DNA of 64,000 bases, from positions 682,001 through 746,000 of the forward strand of contig NZ_JAAOXM010000001.1 in the NCBI RefSeq assembly GCF_011605345.1. Direction: 5' to 3'. The notes under the pieces are model-generated. The model worked only from the letters and a program-made list of their open reading frames with translations, made no database searches and was not told where the DNA came from. Each line of letters opens with the position of its first letter. Position 1 is the stretch's first letter. Positions 21,678 through 30,068 of this stretch are shown here, in pieces. Source of the stretch: Burkholderia sp. D-99 (lineage in GTDB: Bacteria; Pseudomonadota; Gammaproteobacteria; Burkholderiales; Burkholderiaceae). The position numbers and the translations under genes were made by a program.

Positions 21678-21692
21678 TAGACCGGTCGTCTA
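21678..21692. promoter_or_regulatory. Candidate TetR operator at its own promoter
   Basis: TAGACCGGTCGTCTA, a perfect TAGAC-N5-GTCTA inverted repeat, lies 22 bases upstream of the TetR start. Matches the site at 20980-20994 in 14 of 15 bases. Confidence 0.7.
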
Positions 21693-21950
21693 GTAACGTC
21701 GATCCGGGATGTTGAGCGGCACTTTACCCGATCCCCGCCCGGCGCCCAAACGTCGCGCCGGCGCTCCTCACTCCTGTCCCGTGTCGCGTCACACGCACGA
21801 CTTCGTTTCGTCGCGGGCGTTTCATCGATCTCCCGCATAAATACGCGCGGCGCATGCGCCGGCGACTGCGCACTTTCGACCGGCATTGCACACGTGTGCA
21901 TTACGCCGGATCGTCGTTGTCGCCTCCCGAAACCGAGACCAGGAACGCCC

Positions 21951-23522
21951 ATGACCGCTTCGAAACCCGAACGCCCGTCCGCGCCGAACCGCCGGCGCTT
22001 CATCCAGCGCGGCGCCGCGCTGACCCTGTCGCCGCTCGTCGGCACCCTGGCTGCCTGCGGCGGTGACGGCAACCCGACTGCGGCGTCGTCGTTCGCCGCC
22101 GCCGGCGCTGCAAATGCCGCCACACGCAGCTACGGCATCGCCGACCGCTCGATCACGATCAACGTCGTCAATGCGATTCCGTCGACGACGCTTGCGTACG
22201 GCAATGCGGCGAGCCAGAGCGGCTCGCTGCCGCAGGCGTCCCAATCGCAGGTTTCGACCGGGCAATCGACCGCCGTCAGCGCGTCGAACAGCTGGGGCGA
22301 TTGCACCGGATCGTTCGGCCTTGCCGGCGGTGACGCGTCGTTTGCGATCTCGTACACGCATCCGTTCGGGTCGCAACCGACCACCGTCAGCGTCACGCCG
22401 TCGGCCGGCTACGTGTCGGGCGCCGACGCCGCCACGTTTCCCGGTCACGATTCGGTCGCGAATCTCACGCTGTATCGCGGTGTCGCCACCGCGAACGGCG
22501 CCTGGGTCGTCCCGCTCGCGCAACTCGCGACGCCGCCGGGCAACAACGGCCAGGATTTCGCGAACAGCATGTTCGGCAGCAACGTGCGCACGGCCGCGGC
22601 GATCCAGTCTGCGTACCAAAGTACGGGACCGCTCGGCTACGTGCCGCCTGCCGACTTCACCGGCGGCCAGCTCGCGGGCTTCGTCGCGCAATGGGTGCAG
22701 CGCTGGCAGAGCGGCTCGGCGTATGGCGTGCTGCCCGCTGCCGATGCGCAACTGATCGATGCGCTGAAGCAGTATGTGTCCGGCGCATCGAACGCCGGCC
22801 CGCTGACAATGTGGGTGCCGCAGATCGCGTGGCAGGCGGGCTCCGATCCAGCGGTGTTCGCGCTGACGGGCTATCGCGCGTTTCCGTTCGTTGACGCACA
22901 GGGCAACTGGATCGCGGGCGCACTCTCCGCGTTCCTCACGTTGCTGGCGGCTGGCTCGCATATCGTCGCGATCAGCGCGACAAGCGACCTGCCGGCGGGT
23001 GTCACGATGCAGGCGTTCGACAGCTTCATGGGCGCGAGCGGGCTGACGACGTCGACGGATATCGGCAACTCGCACTACGCGTCGGTCCTGAACACGACGG
23101 GTCGCTACTACCTGAGCGTCGGCAGCGATTTCGCGCCGGCGAACTGCGGGCTGATCCTGTCGTTCCTGTACGGGCGCACGGTGAACAACCTGCTCGCGGG
23201 CGCCGGCACGTACAACACGTTCATCCAGCTCGAAGGCTGGCAGGCCGGCGGTTCGCGGCACAACGCCGACTATGCGACGTATCAGCAGACGCTGTGGAAC
23301 ATCTCGACGTACGGCGCGTCCGCATATAGCGAAAAGCGCGCGACGTCGATCTTCCTCGCGCCCGCAGGGTGGACGCCGCAGGTCTATCAGACGACGCGGA
23401 TGATGCCGTACGTCGGTGCCTATGCGCAGTCGAACGGTACGCCGCAGGGTTGGCTGAACACGTCGCTCGTCACGATTCCGGCGGACGCGCCGGCGCTGCC
23501 GTCGCGGTATGTGGCGAGTTGA
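21951..23522 (+). CDS. Exported Tat-type lipoprotein of unknown function
   Basis: A 523-residue protein I cannot assign to a family. The N-terminus has a twin-arginine stretch (NRRRFIQRGAALTL) and a lipobox-like end (GTLAACGG), so it is probably exported folded and lipid-anchored. The mature part is rich in Ser, Thr, Ala, Asn and Gly, with few charged residues. It contains aromatic segments (WVVPLAQLATPPG, GNSHYASVLNTTGRYYLSVG, TYQQTLWNISTYG), suggesting a beta-rich surface or secreted domain. The ATG at 21951 has AGGAACG upstream. It stands alone between the TetR gene and a repeat remnant. No catalytic motif was recognised. Confidence 0.75.
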   Translation: MTASKPERPSAPNRRRFIQRGAALTLSPLVGTLAACGGDGNPTAASSFAAAGAANAATRSYGIADRSITINVVNAIPSTTLAYGNAASQSGSLPQASQSQVSTGQSTAVSASNSWGDCTGSFGLAGGDASFAISYTHPFGSQPTTVSVTPSAGYVSGADAATFPGHDSVANLTLYRGVATANGAWVVPLAQLATPPGNNGQDFANSMFGSNVRTAAAIQSAYQSTGPLGYVPPADFTGGQLAGFVAQWVQRWQSGSAYGVLPAADAQLIDALKQYVSGASNAGPLTMWVPQIAWQAGSDPAVFALTGYRAFPFVDAQGNWIAGALSAFLTLLAAGSHIVAISATSDLPAGVTMQAFDSFMGASGLTTSTDIGNSHYASVLNTTGRYYLSVGSDFAPANCGLILSFLYGRTVNNLLAGAGTYNTFIQLEGWQAGGSRHNADYATYQQTLWNISTYGASAYSEKRATSIFLAPAGWTPQVYQTTRMMPYVGAYAQSNGTPQGWLNTSLVTIPADAPALPSRYVAS

Positions 23523-23585
23523 TCTGTGTCGGTGGGCGGGCGAGCGATCGGAGGTATAGCGGTCTCGGTTGCTTGCCCGCTCAGG

Positions 23586-23734
23586 AGGCTGTTGAAAAAC
23601 TGATCCGAGGGGTGCTCACAGATGGTTCAAGGGGGCGTCTGCCCCCTTCCCGAGGTCGCGTGAGCGGCTTATAGAGCGTTCTACAAGATCGATTATTTTC
23701 TGCGGTGGCCCTCGCGGGAGAACGTCAACAGCCT
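23586..23734. mobile_element. MITE-like 149-bp element or IS-end remnant
   Basis: Perfect 10-bp terminal inverted repeats AGGCTGTTGA / TCAACAGCCT bound a 149-bp non-coding stretch. The left end continues as GAAAAAC, like ends of some transposons. An internal hairpin at 23629-23648 (AAGGGGGC-GTCT-GCCCCCTT) could stop transcription. It contains no transposase. It sits between the ends of the lipoprotein and KfrA-like genes. Confidence 0.5.
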
Positions 23735-23789
23735 GTCAAGGCTTACGGCGTGCGTTGCCATCGGCCGAAGCACGCTTGCGGTTTCGCCG

Positions 23790-24809
23790 TCAGCGCGGCG
23801 CTTCGTCTGCGCGCTTTCGCGTACGCGCCCTTCGCTCGTCACGTTGCGCGGCCGGTGCCGCCTTGGCACCGCGCAGCGGCGCCCTGCGCGCGAGCACCGT
23901 CATCTCGCGCCGCAGCGCGTCGAGTTCCTTGCCGCGCGCCGCATCGGTCGCCTGCGCGCCGTCGAGCTGCCCCTGAAGCATGCCGCATCGATGCAGCGCG
24001 TCGCCCAGTTGCGCCTGCAGCGCGGCCGTGTCTTTCCGCTGCTGCGTATCGCGCTGCTCCGTGCGCGATGTCATTGCATCGAGCTCCTTTTGCAGTCGCG
24101 CGGCGGCGAGCCGTTCTCGATCGATCTCCTGAAGCGCCCGCTTCTCCGACGCACGCAAGCGTTCCTCGGCCCGGCCGGCGTCGTCGCGCAGCCGGTCGAG
24201 CTGGGTGGTGAAATCCGCGCGGGCCTGCGCGAGTGCGCGGTCGCCTTCCGCGTTGTCGGCCGTCAGGCGCTCGATATCCGCTTGCAGCGCTTGCCGCGAT
24301 GCGTCGTCGGCGGCCCTCGCCTGTTCCAGTTCCTGAATGCGCACCTGCGCGGCCAGCAGCGCGGCCGTGCGTTGCTCCAGCGCGGTTTCGGTGCGGGCCA
24401 GCTCAGCCTGTAGCGCCGAGACTTCCGCCTTTGCCGCCGCCCGTTCGGCTTCGACTTCCGCGCGCAATGCGTCGAGCGCGGCAGCCGCATCGGTGCTCGA
24501 CCGATTCCAAAGCGCCGCAACCAGTTCGCCGGCGGCCGCCTGCAGATCGGCCGGCAGGTCGGGATGCTCGATGCGGACGCGACTCTTTTCCCGCAACTCG
24601 GCCCAGAACTCGCCGAGGACGGCCGTCGGCGTGCTCATGCTGCCCTTGCGAACGAGCTGGTACAGGCGGTTCGCGGTGGGCGTGATGCCGAAACGGAAGA
24701 ACAGCAGCGCGCACGCTTCGCGATACAGCTCGCGGGTTTTCGGGAAGTCCGCCTTGAGGCGCTCGATTTCGGCGGTCAGGCGGGGTTCGTCGGCGGCGAG
24801 ATCGGACAT
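23790..24809 (-). CDS. KfrA-family DNA-binding protein with long coiled coil
   Basis: A 339-residue protein. The N-terminal ~115 residues match the KfrA-type DNA-binding domain (LTAEIERLKADFPKTRELYREACALLFF, ANRLYQLVRKGSMSTPTAVLGEFWAELREKSRVRIEHP). Residues ~130-320 are an unbroken Ala/Glu/Arg-rich coiled coil, and the basic tail may touch DNA. KfrA proteins are known from plasmids as autorepressors and segregation-linked filament proteins; a copy here fits a replicon of plasmid origin. The ATG at 24809 is used because the domain begins there; longer frames run into the AT-rich promoter. Divergent from the cysteine protease gene, with a palindrome between. Confidence 0.88.
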   Translation of the reverse strand: MSDLAADEPRLTAEIERLKADFPKTRELYREACALLFFRFGITPTANRLYQLVRKGSMSTPTAVLGEFWAELREKSRVRIEHPDLPADLQAAAGELVAALWNRSSTDAAAALDALRAEVEAERAAAKAEVSALQAELARTETALEQRTAALLAAQVRIQELEQARAADDASRQALQADIERLTADNAEGDRALAQARADFTTQLDRLRDDAGRAEERLRASEKRALQEIDRERLAAARLQKELDAMTSRTEQRDTQQRKDTAALQAQLGDALHRCGMLQGQLDGAQATDAARGKELDALRREMTVLARRAPLRGAKAAPAAQRDERRARTRKRADEAPR

Positions 24810-24885
24810 GGCGGGTTTCGTTGGTGATTTCGTAAATAATATAACGTAAACCGGTAAATATCCAATTATCCCCATTCTTTGATTT

Positions 24886-24905
24886 GACATTATTTCTATA
24901 ATGTC
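24886..24905. promoter_or_regulatory. Perfect palindrome in the KfrA/protease divergent promoter
   Basis: GACATTAT-TTCT-ATAATGTC is an exact 8-bp inverted repeat in an AT-rich island (24830-24905). CGTAAA occurs twice nearby, close to 24837 and 24845. KfrA proteins usually bind repeats at their own promoter, so this is the best candidate operator; it would also affect the divergent protease gene. Confidence 0.5.
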
Positions 24906-25069
24906 GAGATTGATGTGTGTCGGCACGGTACGTGGATCGCAGCCGTTCGTTTGCCCCTTCCGCATTCCCCGCGCACGCCGGCTGTGTTGATGCAATCTCC
25001 CGTCAGGATGGTTGTCGTCGTGCCCGATTCTTCATACGCTTAGGGATCACTCCTGCCCGGAGACCCGAA

Positions 25070-25561
25070 ATGGTGGACGTCAGATTGAACGTGCCGATGG
25101 TCGATCAGAGCGGCATCAGGAAGACCAAGTCAGGATCCAAGGCACTGAAAAACGCATGCTGGTATGCGGCGGCGTGCATGGTTTCGTACTTCCACCGCCC
25201 CGGGCCGCGTCTGGGCATTCCGGAGCTATGGCGGGCCGACCAGGGGCTTCTCCCGTCAAGGATCCCCGACTTGTGCGCGGTCGAAGGTCTCGTGCCGCTC
25301 AATCAGCCGACGGTCATTACGCCCGAGTGGCTCGCCGCGGTACTGACGGACTTCGGTCCGATCTGGGCCGCGGGGCATTTCCTGGACAGGCCGGACCAGC
25401 CTGAAATCGGTCACGTGATCGTCATCACGGGCATCCAGCAACGCATCGTTCATTACAACGACCCGGAGGGGCCGCCCGCGCGCACGATGCTTCTGGGGAC
25501 TCTTGACGCCGGACGGCGGACACCCGACGGACTGCTGGTGAAGGGGCCGCACCGTTATTGA
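25070..25561 (+). CDS. Papain-like cysteine protease (AvrRpt2/C39-like fold)
   Basis: A 163-residue protein with a complete papain-like triad layout: Cys30 in KNACWYAAACM, His115 in EIGHVIVITGI, and Asn130/Asp131 in HYNDPEG. This matches the small papain-like proteases related to AvrRpt2 and peptidase C39. It is almost only the catalytic domain: no signal peptide, no membrane helix, no Gly-Gly transporter partner. The ATG at 25070 has GGAG upstream. An open frame extends to 24917 but reads unlike the family. It stands alone, divergent from the KfrA-like gene and before a two-component pair. It could be a secreted effector (the T6SS is 15 kb away) or an intracellular protease; neither is shown. 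Confidence 0.78.
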   Translation: MVDVRLNVPMVDQSGIRKTKSGSKALKNACWYAAACMVSYFHRPGPRLGIPELWRADQGLLPSRIPDLCAVEGLVPLNQPTVITPEWLAAVLTDFGPIWAAGHFLDRPDQPEIGHVIVITGIQQRIVHYNDPEGPPARTMLLGTLDAGRRTPDGLLVKGPHRY

Positions 25562-25718
25562 ATGCCGTCGCGGGCGTCCATCCTCCCCCTGCAGAAACGC
25601 CCCTGCAACCGCCTCGGAAAACCGTCACCATTGCGGAATTGAAAGCCGGCTGCCTTGCCGCGTCGTCGGCATCCATCCGGCGTATCCGTGACGAAAACAG
25701 CAGAACGAGGAGCCCGCG

Positions 25719-27176
25719 TTGCGCACATTCCGGATCCCCTTCCGCGGCTTGTTCGTCAAGCTCGTGCCGACGTTCATCGTCGTGGGGTTCGTGGCGATGG
25801 TGCTGTCGTCGGTGCTGACGAGTGTGCTGTGGCGCTCGCATGCCGAAAGCGATATTCGCCGTTTTCTCGGCAACGTCGACCGCCCTGCACTCGCCGCCTC
25901 GACCGGCGCCGTCGACTGGCGCGACCCGGTTGCCTGCCGCGCCGCGGCCGACGCGATGTTCTGGCAGATCGCGCGAATCGGTGCGCGCGACGTGATGGAT
26001 TTCGCGCCGATGATGGGCTTCTTCGCCGCCGGCCGGCTGCAGGTGCGCATTACGCGACCTGACGGCGCCGGATGCGAAACGTCGCCCGCCGCGTCACCGT
26101 TGCTGTCCGATGCGTTCGCGGCGACGCCGGCCGATCCATCGGCACACGACACGATGCTGCGCCGTGACGACGACTGGGCCATCGTCACGCGCGTCGTGAT
26201 GCCCGGCGGCGCGATCGCGCGGATCGGCGTCCATTACTGGCCCGGCTGGCAACTCCATTACGAGATCGCGGACGATGCGTCGGCGTACGACCTGATCCGC
26301 ACCGTGCTGTATCTCGGCGCGATGGGCGCGAGCTTCGCGGCGCTGCTGGTCTGGTTGCTGGTGCGGCGCGTGCGGCGGATGACGGCCGCGGCCGACCGCT
26401 GGGCGGCCGGCGACCTGTCGGCCCGGATCGCCGATACCTCGCGCGACGAACTCGGCGCGCTGGCCGCGCATTTCAACCGGATGGCCGATGCGCTCGCGCG
26501 CGCGTTCGGTACGCAGAAGGCCCTCGCGGTGTCGGTCGAGCGCACCCGCATCGCGCGCGACCTGCACGACACCGCGAAGCAACGCAGCTTCGTGCTCGGC
26601 CTCAAGCTGACCGAACTGGAATACGAGGCGCGGCGCCATCCCGATCTGTTGCCGACTGTCGGCGCCGCGCGGCGCCTGGCCGATCATCTGCAGCAGGATC
26701 TCGACAACGTGGTGACCGGCTTCAGCCTGCCCGCGATTGCGGAGGACGGCTTGCACGCCGCCGTTTCGCAGGCGGTGCACGACCTGCTGGCCGGATCGGG
26801 CATCGACTGGTCACTCGATCTGCCGGAAGTCGCGGAGCGCACGCTCGACGCCCACCCGGCGGCCGCGCACGAACTGCTGATGATCACCCACGAGGCGGCC
26901 GCGAATGCGCTGCGCCACAGCGGCTGCCGCCGGATCGACATCGCGTGCGAACCGGGCAGCGCCGCCCACGCGGCGTCCGGCTCGTCGACGACGCGCTGGC
27001 GATGGACCGTACGCGACGACGGCACCGGTTTCGATCCGGTTGCCGTGCCCGTCGGCATGGGGCTCGGCAACTTGCGCTGGCGCGCCGACGCGCTGCCCGG
27101 CGGCATGCTCGACATTGCGTCGGGCGCGGACGGCACGCGCGTGACCATTCTTTTCAATCCGATGGAGACGGCATGA
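25719..27176 (+). CDS. Two-component sensor histidine kinase (HisKA_3/NarX-type)
   Basis: A 485-residue membrane kinase. Transmembrane segments at about 12-36 and 195-215 flank a periplasmic sensor with two cysteines. A HAMP segment follows (RRVRRMTAAADRWAAGDLSARI), then the dimerisation domain with phospho-histidine in ARDLHDTAKQRSFVLGLKL. The ATPase domain has HEAAANALRHSGC (N box) and VRDDGTGFDP (G1). The start is TTG 25719 with GAGGAG just upstream. Its stop overlaps the regulator start as ATGA, so the pair is co-translated. The signal sensed cannot be read from sequence. Confidence 0.93.
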   Translation: MRTFRIPFRGLFVKLVPTFIVVGFVAMVLSSVLTSVLWRSHAESDIRRFLGNVDRPALAASTGAVDWRDPVACRAAADAMFWQIARIGARDVMDFAPMMGFFAAGRLQVRITRPDGAGCETSPAASPLLSDAFAATPADPSAHDTMLRRDDDWAIVTRVVMPGGAIARIGVHYWPGWQLHYEIADDASAYDLIRTVLYLGAMGASFAALLVWLLVRRVRRMTAAADRWAAGDLSARIADTSRDELGALAAHFNRMADALARAFGTQKALAVSVERTRIARDLHDTAKQRSFVLGLKLTELEYEARRHPDLLPTVGAARRLADHLQQDLDNVVTGFSLPAIAEDGLHAAVSQAVHDLLAGSGIDWSLDLPEVAERTLDAHPAAAHELLMITHEAAANALRHSGCRRIDIACEPGSAAHAASGSSTTRWRWTVRDDGTGFDPVAVPVGMGLGNLRWRADALPGGMLDIASGADGTRVTILFNPMETA

Positions 27177-27820
27177 CCACGATCCTGATTGCCGACGATC
27201 ACGCGGTCGTGCGCGAAGGCATCCGCGGGCTGTTGCGGCTCGATGCGTCGTTCGAGATCGTCGCGGAAACCGACGACGGCGCGTCGACGATCGAGCAGGT
27301 GCGCGCGCGTCGTCCGGACGTGCTGTTGCTCGACCTGATGATGCCCGGCATGGGGCACGCCGGCGTGCCCGCCGTCATTCGCGCGATCCGGGCGGCCAGC
27401 GCCGATACGCACATCATGGTGCTGACTTCGTCGGACGACGATGCGCTTGCACTCGCCGCGATCGAGGCCGGCGCCGATTCGTTCCTGCTGAAATCGATGC
27501 GCGGCGAGCGTCTGCTGCAGGCGATCCATGCGGCCGTCCACGGCGAACCGACGCTGCACCCCGGCATCGCGCAGCGCATGATCGGCGCGTGGCGCAAGCC
27601 GCCGCGCAGCCCGTTCGCCGCGCTGACCGCGCGCGAACTGGAAGTGCTGCGCTGCCTGGCCGAAGGCGGCAGCAATGCGCGCATCGCCGCGACGCTCGGC
27701 ATTACGGAAAAGACCGTCAAGACGCATCTCGGCAACGTGATGTCGAAGCTGCATCTGTCCGACCGCACGCAGGCCGTCGCGCTCGCGTGGCGGGAAGGAC
27801 TGATGGCGCCGAAATCCTGA
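27173..27820 (+). CDS. NarL/FixJ-family response regulator
   Basis: A 215-residue regulator paired with the kinase directly upstream. The receiver domain has the acidic pocket (IADDH), the phospho-aspartate in LLLDLMMPG, the switch threonine in VLTSSDD, and the lysine in LLKSMRG. The C-terminal LuxR-type helix-turn-helix is LTARELEVLRCLAEG then NARIAATLGITEKTVKTHL. Targets are unknown; the two lipoprotein genes just downstream are the nearest candidates. Confidence 0.95.
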   Translation: MTTILIADDHAVVREGIRGLLRLDASFEIVAETDDGASTIEQVRARRPDVLLLDLMMPGMGHAGVPAVIRAIRAASADTHIMVLTSSDDDALALAAIEAGADSFLLKSMRGERLLQAIHAAVHGEPTLHPGIAQRMIGAWRKPPRSPFAALTARELEVLRCLAEGGSNARIAATLGITEKTVKTHLGNVMSKLHLSDRTQAVALAWREGLMAPKS

Positions 27821-28039
27821 TATCCGTGCGCGGCCGGCGTCGGCCACGCTGTCCGCCCTCGCCGCCTCGCATTCCCGCTTCGCAAGCGGCGCACGCTTCG
27901 CCGAACCGATACGCCACGTCTGCGACTTTGGTCGCATTCTTTCCCGCCCGAGCGCACGACCTTCGCCCGATGTGCCGACGCGGCGGCGTCCCTAAAGTGG
28001 CGCTGTCGCGCGATCGTGCGCATTCGATACGGCGGAAAC

Positions 28040-28411
28040 ATGAGACCTGGCTGCCTGCTGTTCCTTCCTGTCGCGCTGGCGGCATGCGTGCCGCTCGCGC
28101 TCTCGTCCGCGGGCAGCGGCGTGCGCATCGTCACGACCGACCCCGGCGGCACGTGCCGCCATCTTGGCGACGTGACCGGCAGCCAGGGCAACTTCCTGAC
28201 CGGCGGCTTCATCCCGGACACATCGCTCGAGACCGGCGCGCGCAACGACCTGAAGAACCGCGCCGCCGCGCTCGGTGGCAATGTCGTGGTGCTCCTCACG
28301 CAGCGCGCCACGCAAAGCGGCAGTTTCGACGGCAGCGAAGGCGGCTACCTGCGGCAGACCGGCGTCACGCTGACCGGCAGCGTCTATCGCTGCCCCGGCA
28401 CCGGAGCGTGA
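28040..28411 (+). CDS. DUF4156-type (RcsF-like) outer-membrane lipoprotein
   Basis: A 123-residue lipoprotein with lipobox ALAAC in a short signal peptide. The mature part, GTCRHLGDVTGSQGNF ... NDLKNRAAALGGNVVVLL ... VYRC, has the pattern of DUF4156 lipoproteins, which resemble the RcsF sensor fold with paired cysteines. ATG 28040 with GGCGGAAAC before it. It follows the two-component pair by about 220 bases and overlaps nothing. Confidence 0.82.
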   Translation: MRPGCLLFLPVALAACVPLALSSAGSGVRIVTTDPGGTCRHLGDVTGSQGNFLTGGFIPDTSLETGARNDLKNRAAALGGNVVVLLTQRATQSGSFDGSEGGYLRQTGVTLTGSVYRCPGTGA

Positions 28412-28413
28412 CG

Positions 28414-28629
28414 ATGCGCCTCTTCGCGACCCTGATCTGGAGCCTCGGTGTGTCCGGCTGGCTGCCCGGCTGCGGCCGTGACGGCAACGAACCCGTCATG
28501 CCCGGCGGCTTGCCGGCGCCGCCACCCGGAATGCAGTGCGCCGCGTCCTGGCCGGACGGCGCGCCGGAAACGGACGCGACCCGCCCTGTGACGCCCGCCG
28601 TGCCAGTCGTGGCGCAACGGACGCAGTAA
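28414..28629 (+). CDS. Small proline-rich lipoprotein, unknown function
   Basis: A 71-residue predicted lipoprotein starting two bases after the DUF4156 gene. Signal peptide with lipobox-like WLPGC. The rest is short and Pro/Ala-rich (GGLPAPPPGMQC, ATRPVTPAVPVV) and probably unfolded. No ribosome site is strong, but spacing suggests translation coupled to the gene before. A long shadow frame covers the same bases on the other strand. Confidence 0.5.
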   Translation: MRLFATLIWSLGVSGWLPGCGRDGNEPVMPGGLPAPPPGMQCAASWPDGAPETDATRPVTPAVPVVAQRTQ

Positions 28630-28644
28630 CGCGCCCGCACCGGT

Positions 28645-29973
28645 TCAGCGCGGAGCCGGCGCGGCGACTGCCGCCCGGGACGTGCGTTCGCGCTTCGCCG
28701 GGTGTGTCTCCGGCATCCGCCAGTACACGAGCAGCGAAATCGCCGCGCACGCGGCGACGTACCAGAAGAACATCGTCTCGTTGCCGCTCGCCTTCAGCCG
28801 CAGCGCGACGAATTCGGTCGTGCCGCCGAGGATCGCCGTCGTCAGCGCATAAGGCAGCCCGACCGCCAGCGCGCGGATCTGCGGCGGGAACAGCTCGGCC
28901 TTGACCAGCATGTGCACCGACGTGAAGCCGCTGAGCACGACCAGCCCCGCGAACACGAGCGCGAATGCGGCGAGCGGTTCGTGCACGTGCCCGAGCGTCG
29001 TGAAGATCGGCACGGACAGCAGCGTGCCGCCGATCCCGAACCACAGCAGCACCGGCCGGCGTCCGACGCGGTCCGACACGAGGCCGAACAGCGGCTGCAG
29101 CGGCATGTACAGCAGCAGCGCGGCGGTGCAGATCCAGGTCGCCGTTTCCTTGTGCAGCCCGACCGAGTTGACGAGATATTTCTGCATGTAGACCGTGTAC
29201 GTGTAGAACGCCACGGTGCCGCCGACCGTGATGCCGATCGCGAGCAGCAGTTCGCGCCAGTGGGCCGCGAGGTCGGCCGTCATGCGTGTCTTTGCCGCGC
29301 GCGCCCGGCTGGCGATGAACGCGTCGCTCTCCACGACGTTGCGGCGCATGTAGAGCGCGAACAGCGCGAGCAAGCCGCCGACGAAAAACGGAATCCGCCA
29401 GCCCCAGCGCTCGAGATCGTGCGTGCCGGCGAAGATGCGCTGCATCGCGAGCATCAGGCCGAGCGCGACGAGCTGGCCGGCGACCACGCTCACCTGCAGG
29501 AAGCCGACGTAGAAGCCGCGCCGGTCCGGCGGCGCGATCTCGCTCAGGTAGGTCGCGCTGGTGCCGTATTCGCCGCCCATGCTGAGCCCCTGCAGCAACC
29601 GCGCGGCGACGAGCAGCGCCGGTGCGAGCACGCCGATCGTCGCGTACCCGGGCGTGACGGCGATCAGCATCGATCCCGCGCACATCGCGAGCACCGACTT
29701 CGTCAACGCGGCCTTGCGTCCGCGCCGGTCCGCATAGACGCCGACGAGCCAGCTCCCCGCCGGCCGTGCGATGTAGCCGACGGCCGCGATGGCCGCCGTG
29801 TTCATCAGTTGCACGGTCGGCCGGTCGGCCGGAAAGAACGCCGGCGCGAAGTAGATCGAGAAGATGCTGTATGCGAGAAAGTCGTACCACTCGATCAGGT
29901 TGCCGGCGAGCCCGCCGACGATCGAACCGATGCGCGGCGGCTCGCCGGCCGCTCCGGTAGGGGAAATTGCCAC
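28645..29973 (-). CDS. MFS transporter, metabolite:H+ symporter (KgtP/ShiA-like)
   Basis: A 442-residue, 12-helix carrier for organic acids. MHS-family signatures: GNLIEWYDFLAYS in helix 1, RPAGSWLVGVYADRRGRK between helices 2 and 3, and LLQGLSMGGEYGTSATYLSE in helix 4. GTG start at 29973 with AGGAG nearby. It is probably the first gene after the 8-bp repeat block downstream of the isocitrate-lyase-like and amidohydrolase genes, so its substrate may be a carboxylic acid used by them. Confidence 0.9.
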   Translation of the reverse strand: MAISPTGAAGEPPRIGSIVGGLAGNLIEWYDFLAYSIFSIYFAPAFFPADRPTVQLMNTAAIAAVGYIARPAGSWLVGVYADRRGRKAALTKSVLAMCAGSMLIAVTPGYATIGVLAPALLVAARLLQGLSMGGEYGTSATYLSEIAPPDRRGFYVGFLQVSVVAGQLVALGLMLAMQRIFAGTHDLERWGWRIPFFVGGLLALFALYMRRNVVESDAFIASRARAAKTRMTADLAAHWRELLLAIGITVGGTVAFYTYTVYMQKYLVNSVGLHKETATWICTAALLLYMPLQPLFGLVSDRVGRRPVLLWFGIGGTLLSVPIFTTLGHVHEPLAAFALVFAGLVVLSGFTSVHMLVKAELFPPQIRALAVGLPYALTTAILGGTTEFVALRLKASGNETMFFWYVAACAAISLLVYWRMPETHPAKRERTSRAAVAAPAPR

Positions 29974-30030
29974 GGGTTATCTCCTGTCCTGTTCTGGCGT
30001 GTACGGGCCGGGCGGCCGTCCTTGCCGCCT

Positions 30031-30062
30031 GAGTACCCGAGTGCCCGAGTGCCCGAGTACCG
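30031..30062. repeat. Short tandem repeat of an 8-bp unit
   Basis: Four copies of GAGTGCCC, the first and last carrying an A for G (GAGTACCC, GAGTACCG), lie between the carrier start and the stop of the lyase-like gene. No coding role is evident. Confidence 0.6.
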
Positions 30063-30068
30063 GCGCGC

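Noticed and set aside
21822..23261. A 479-codon minus-strand frame over the Tat lipoprotein
   Set aside because: Arg-rich, no ribosome site; the plus frame has a signal peptide.
24917..25069. N-terminal extension of the cysteine protease
   Set aside because: Extension is Arg/Ser-rich and unlike the family; ATG 25070 fits better.
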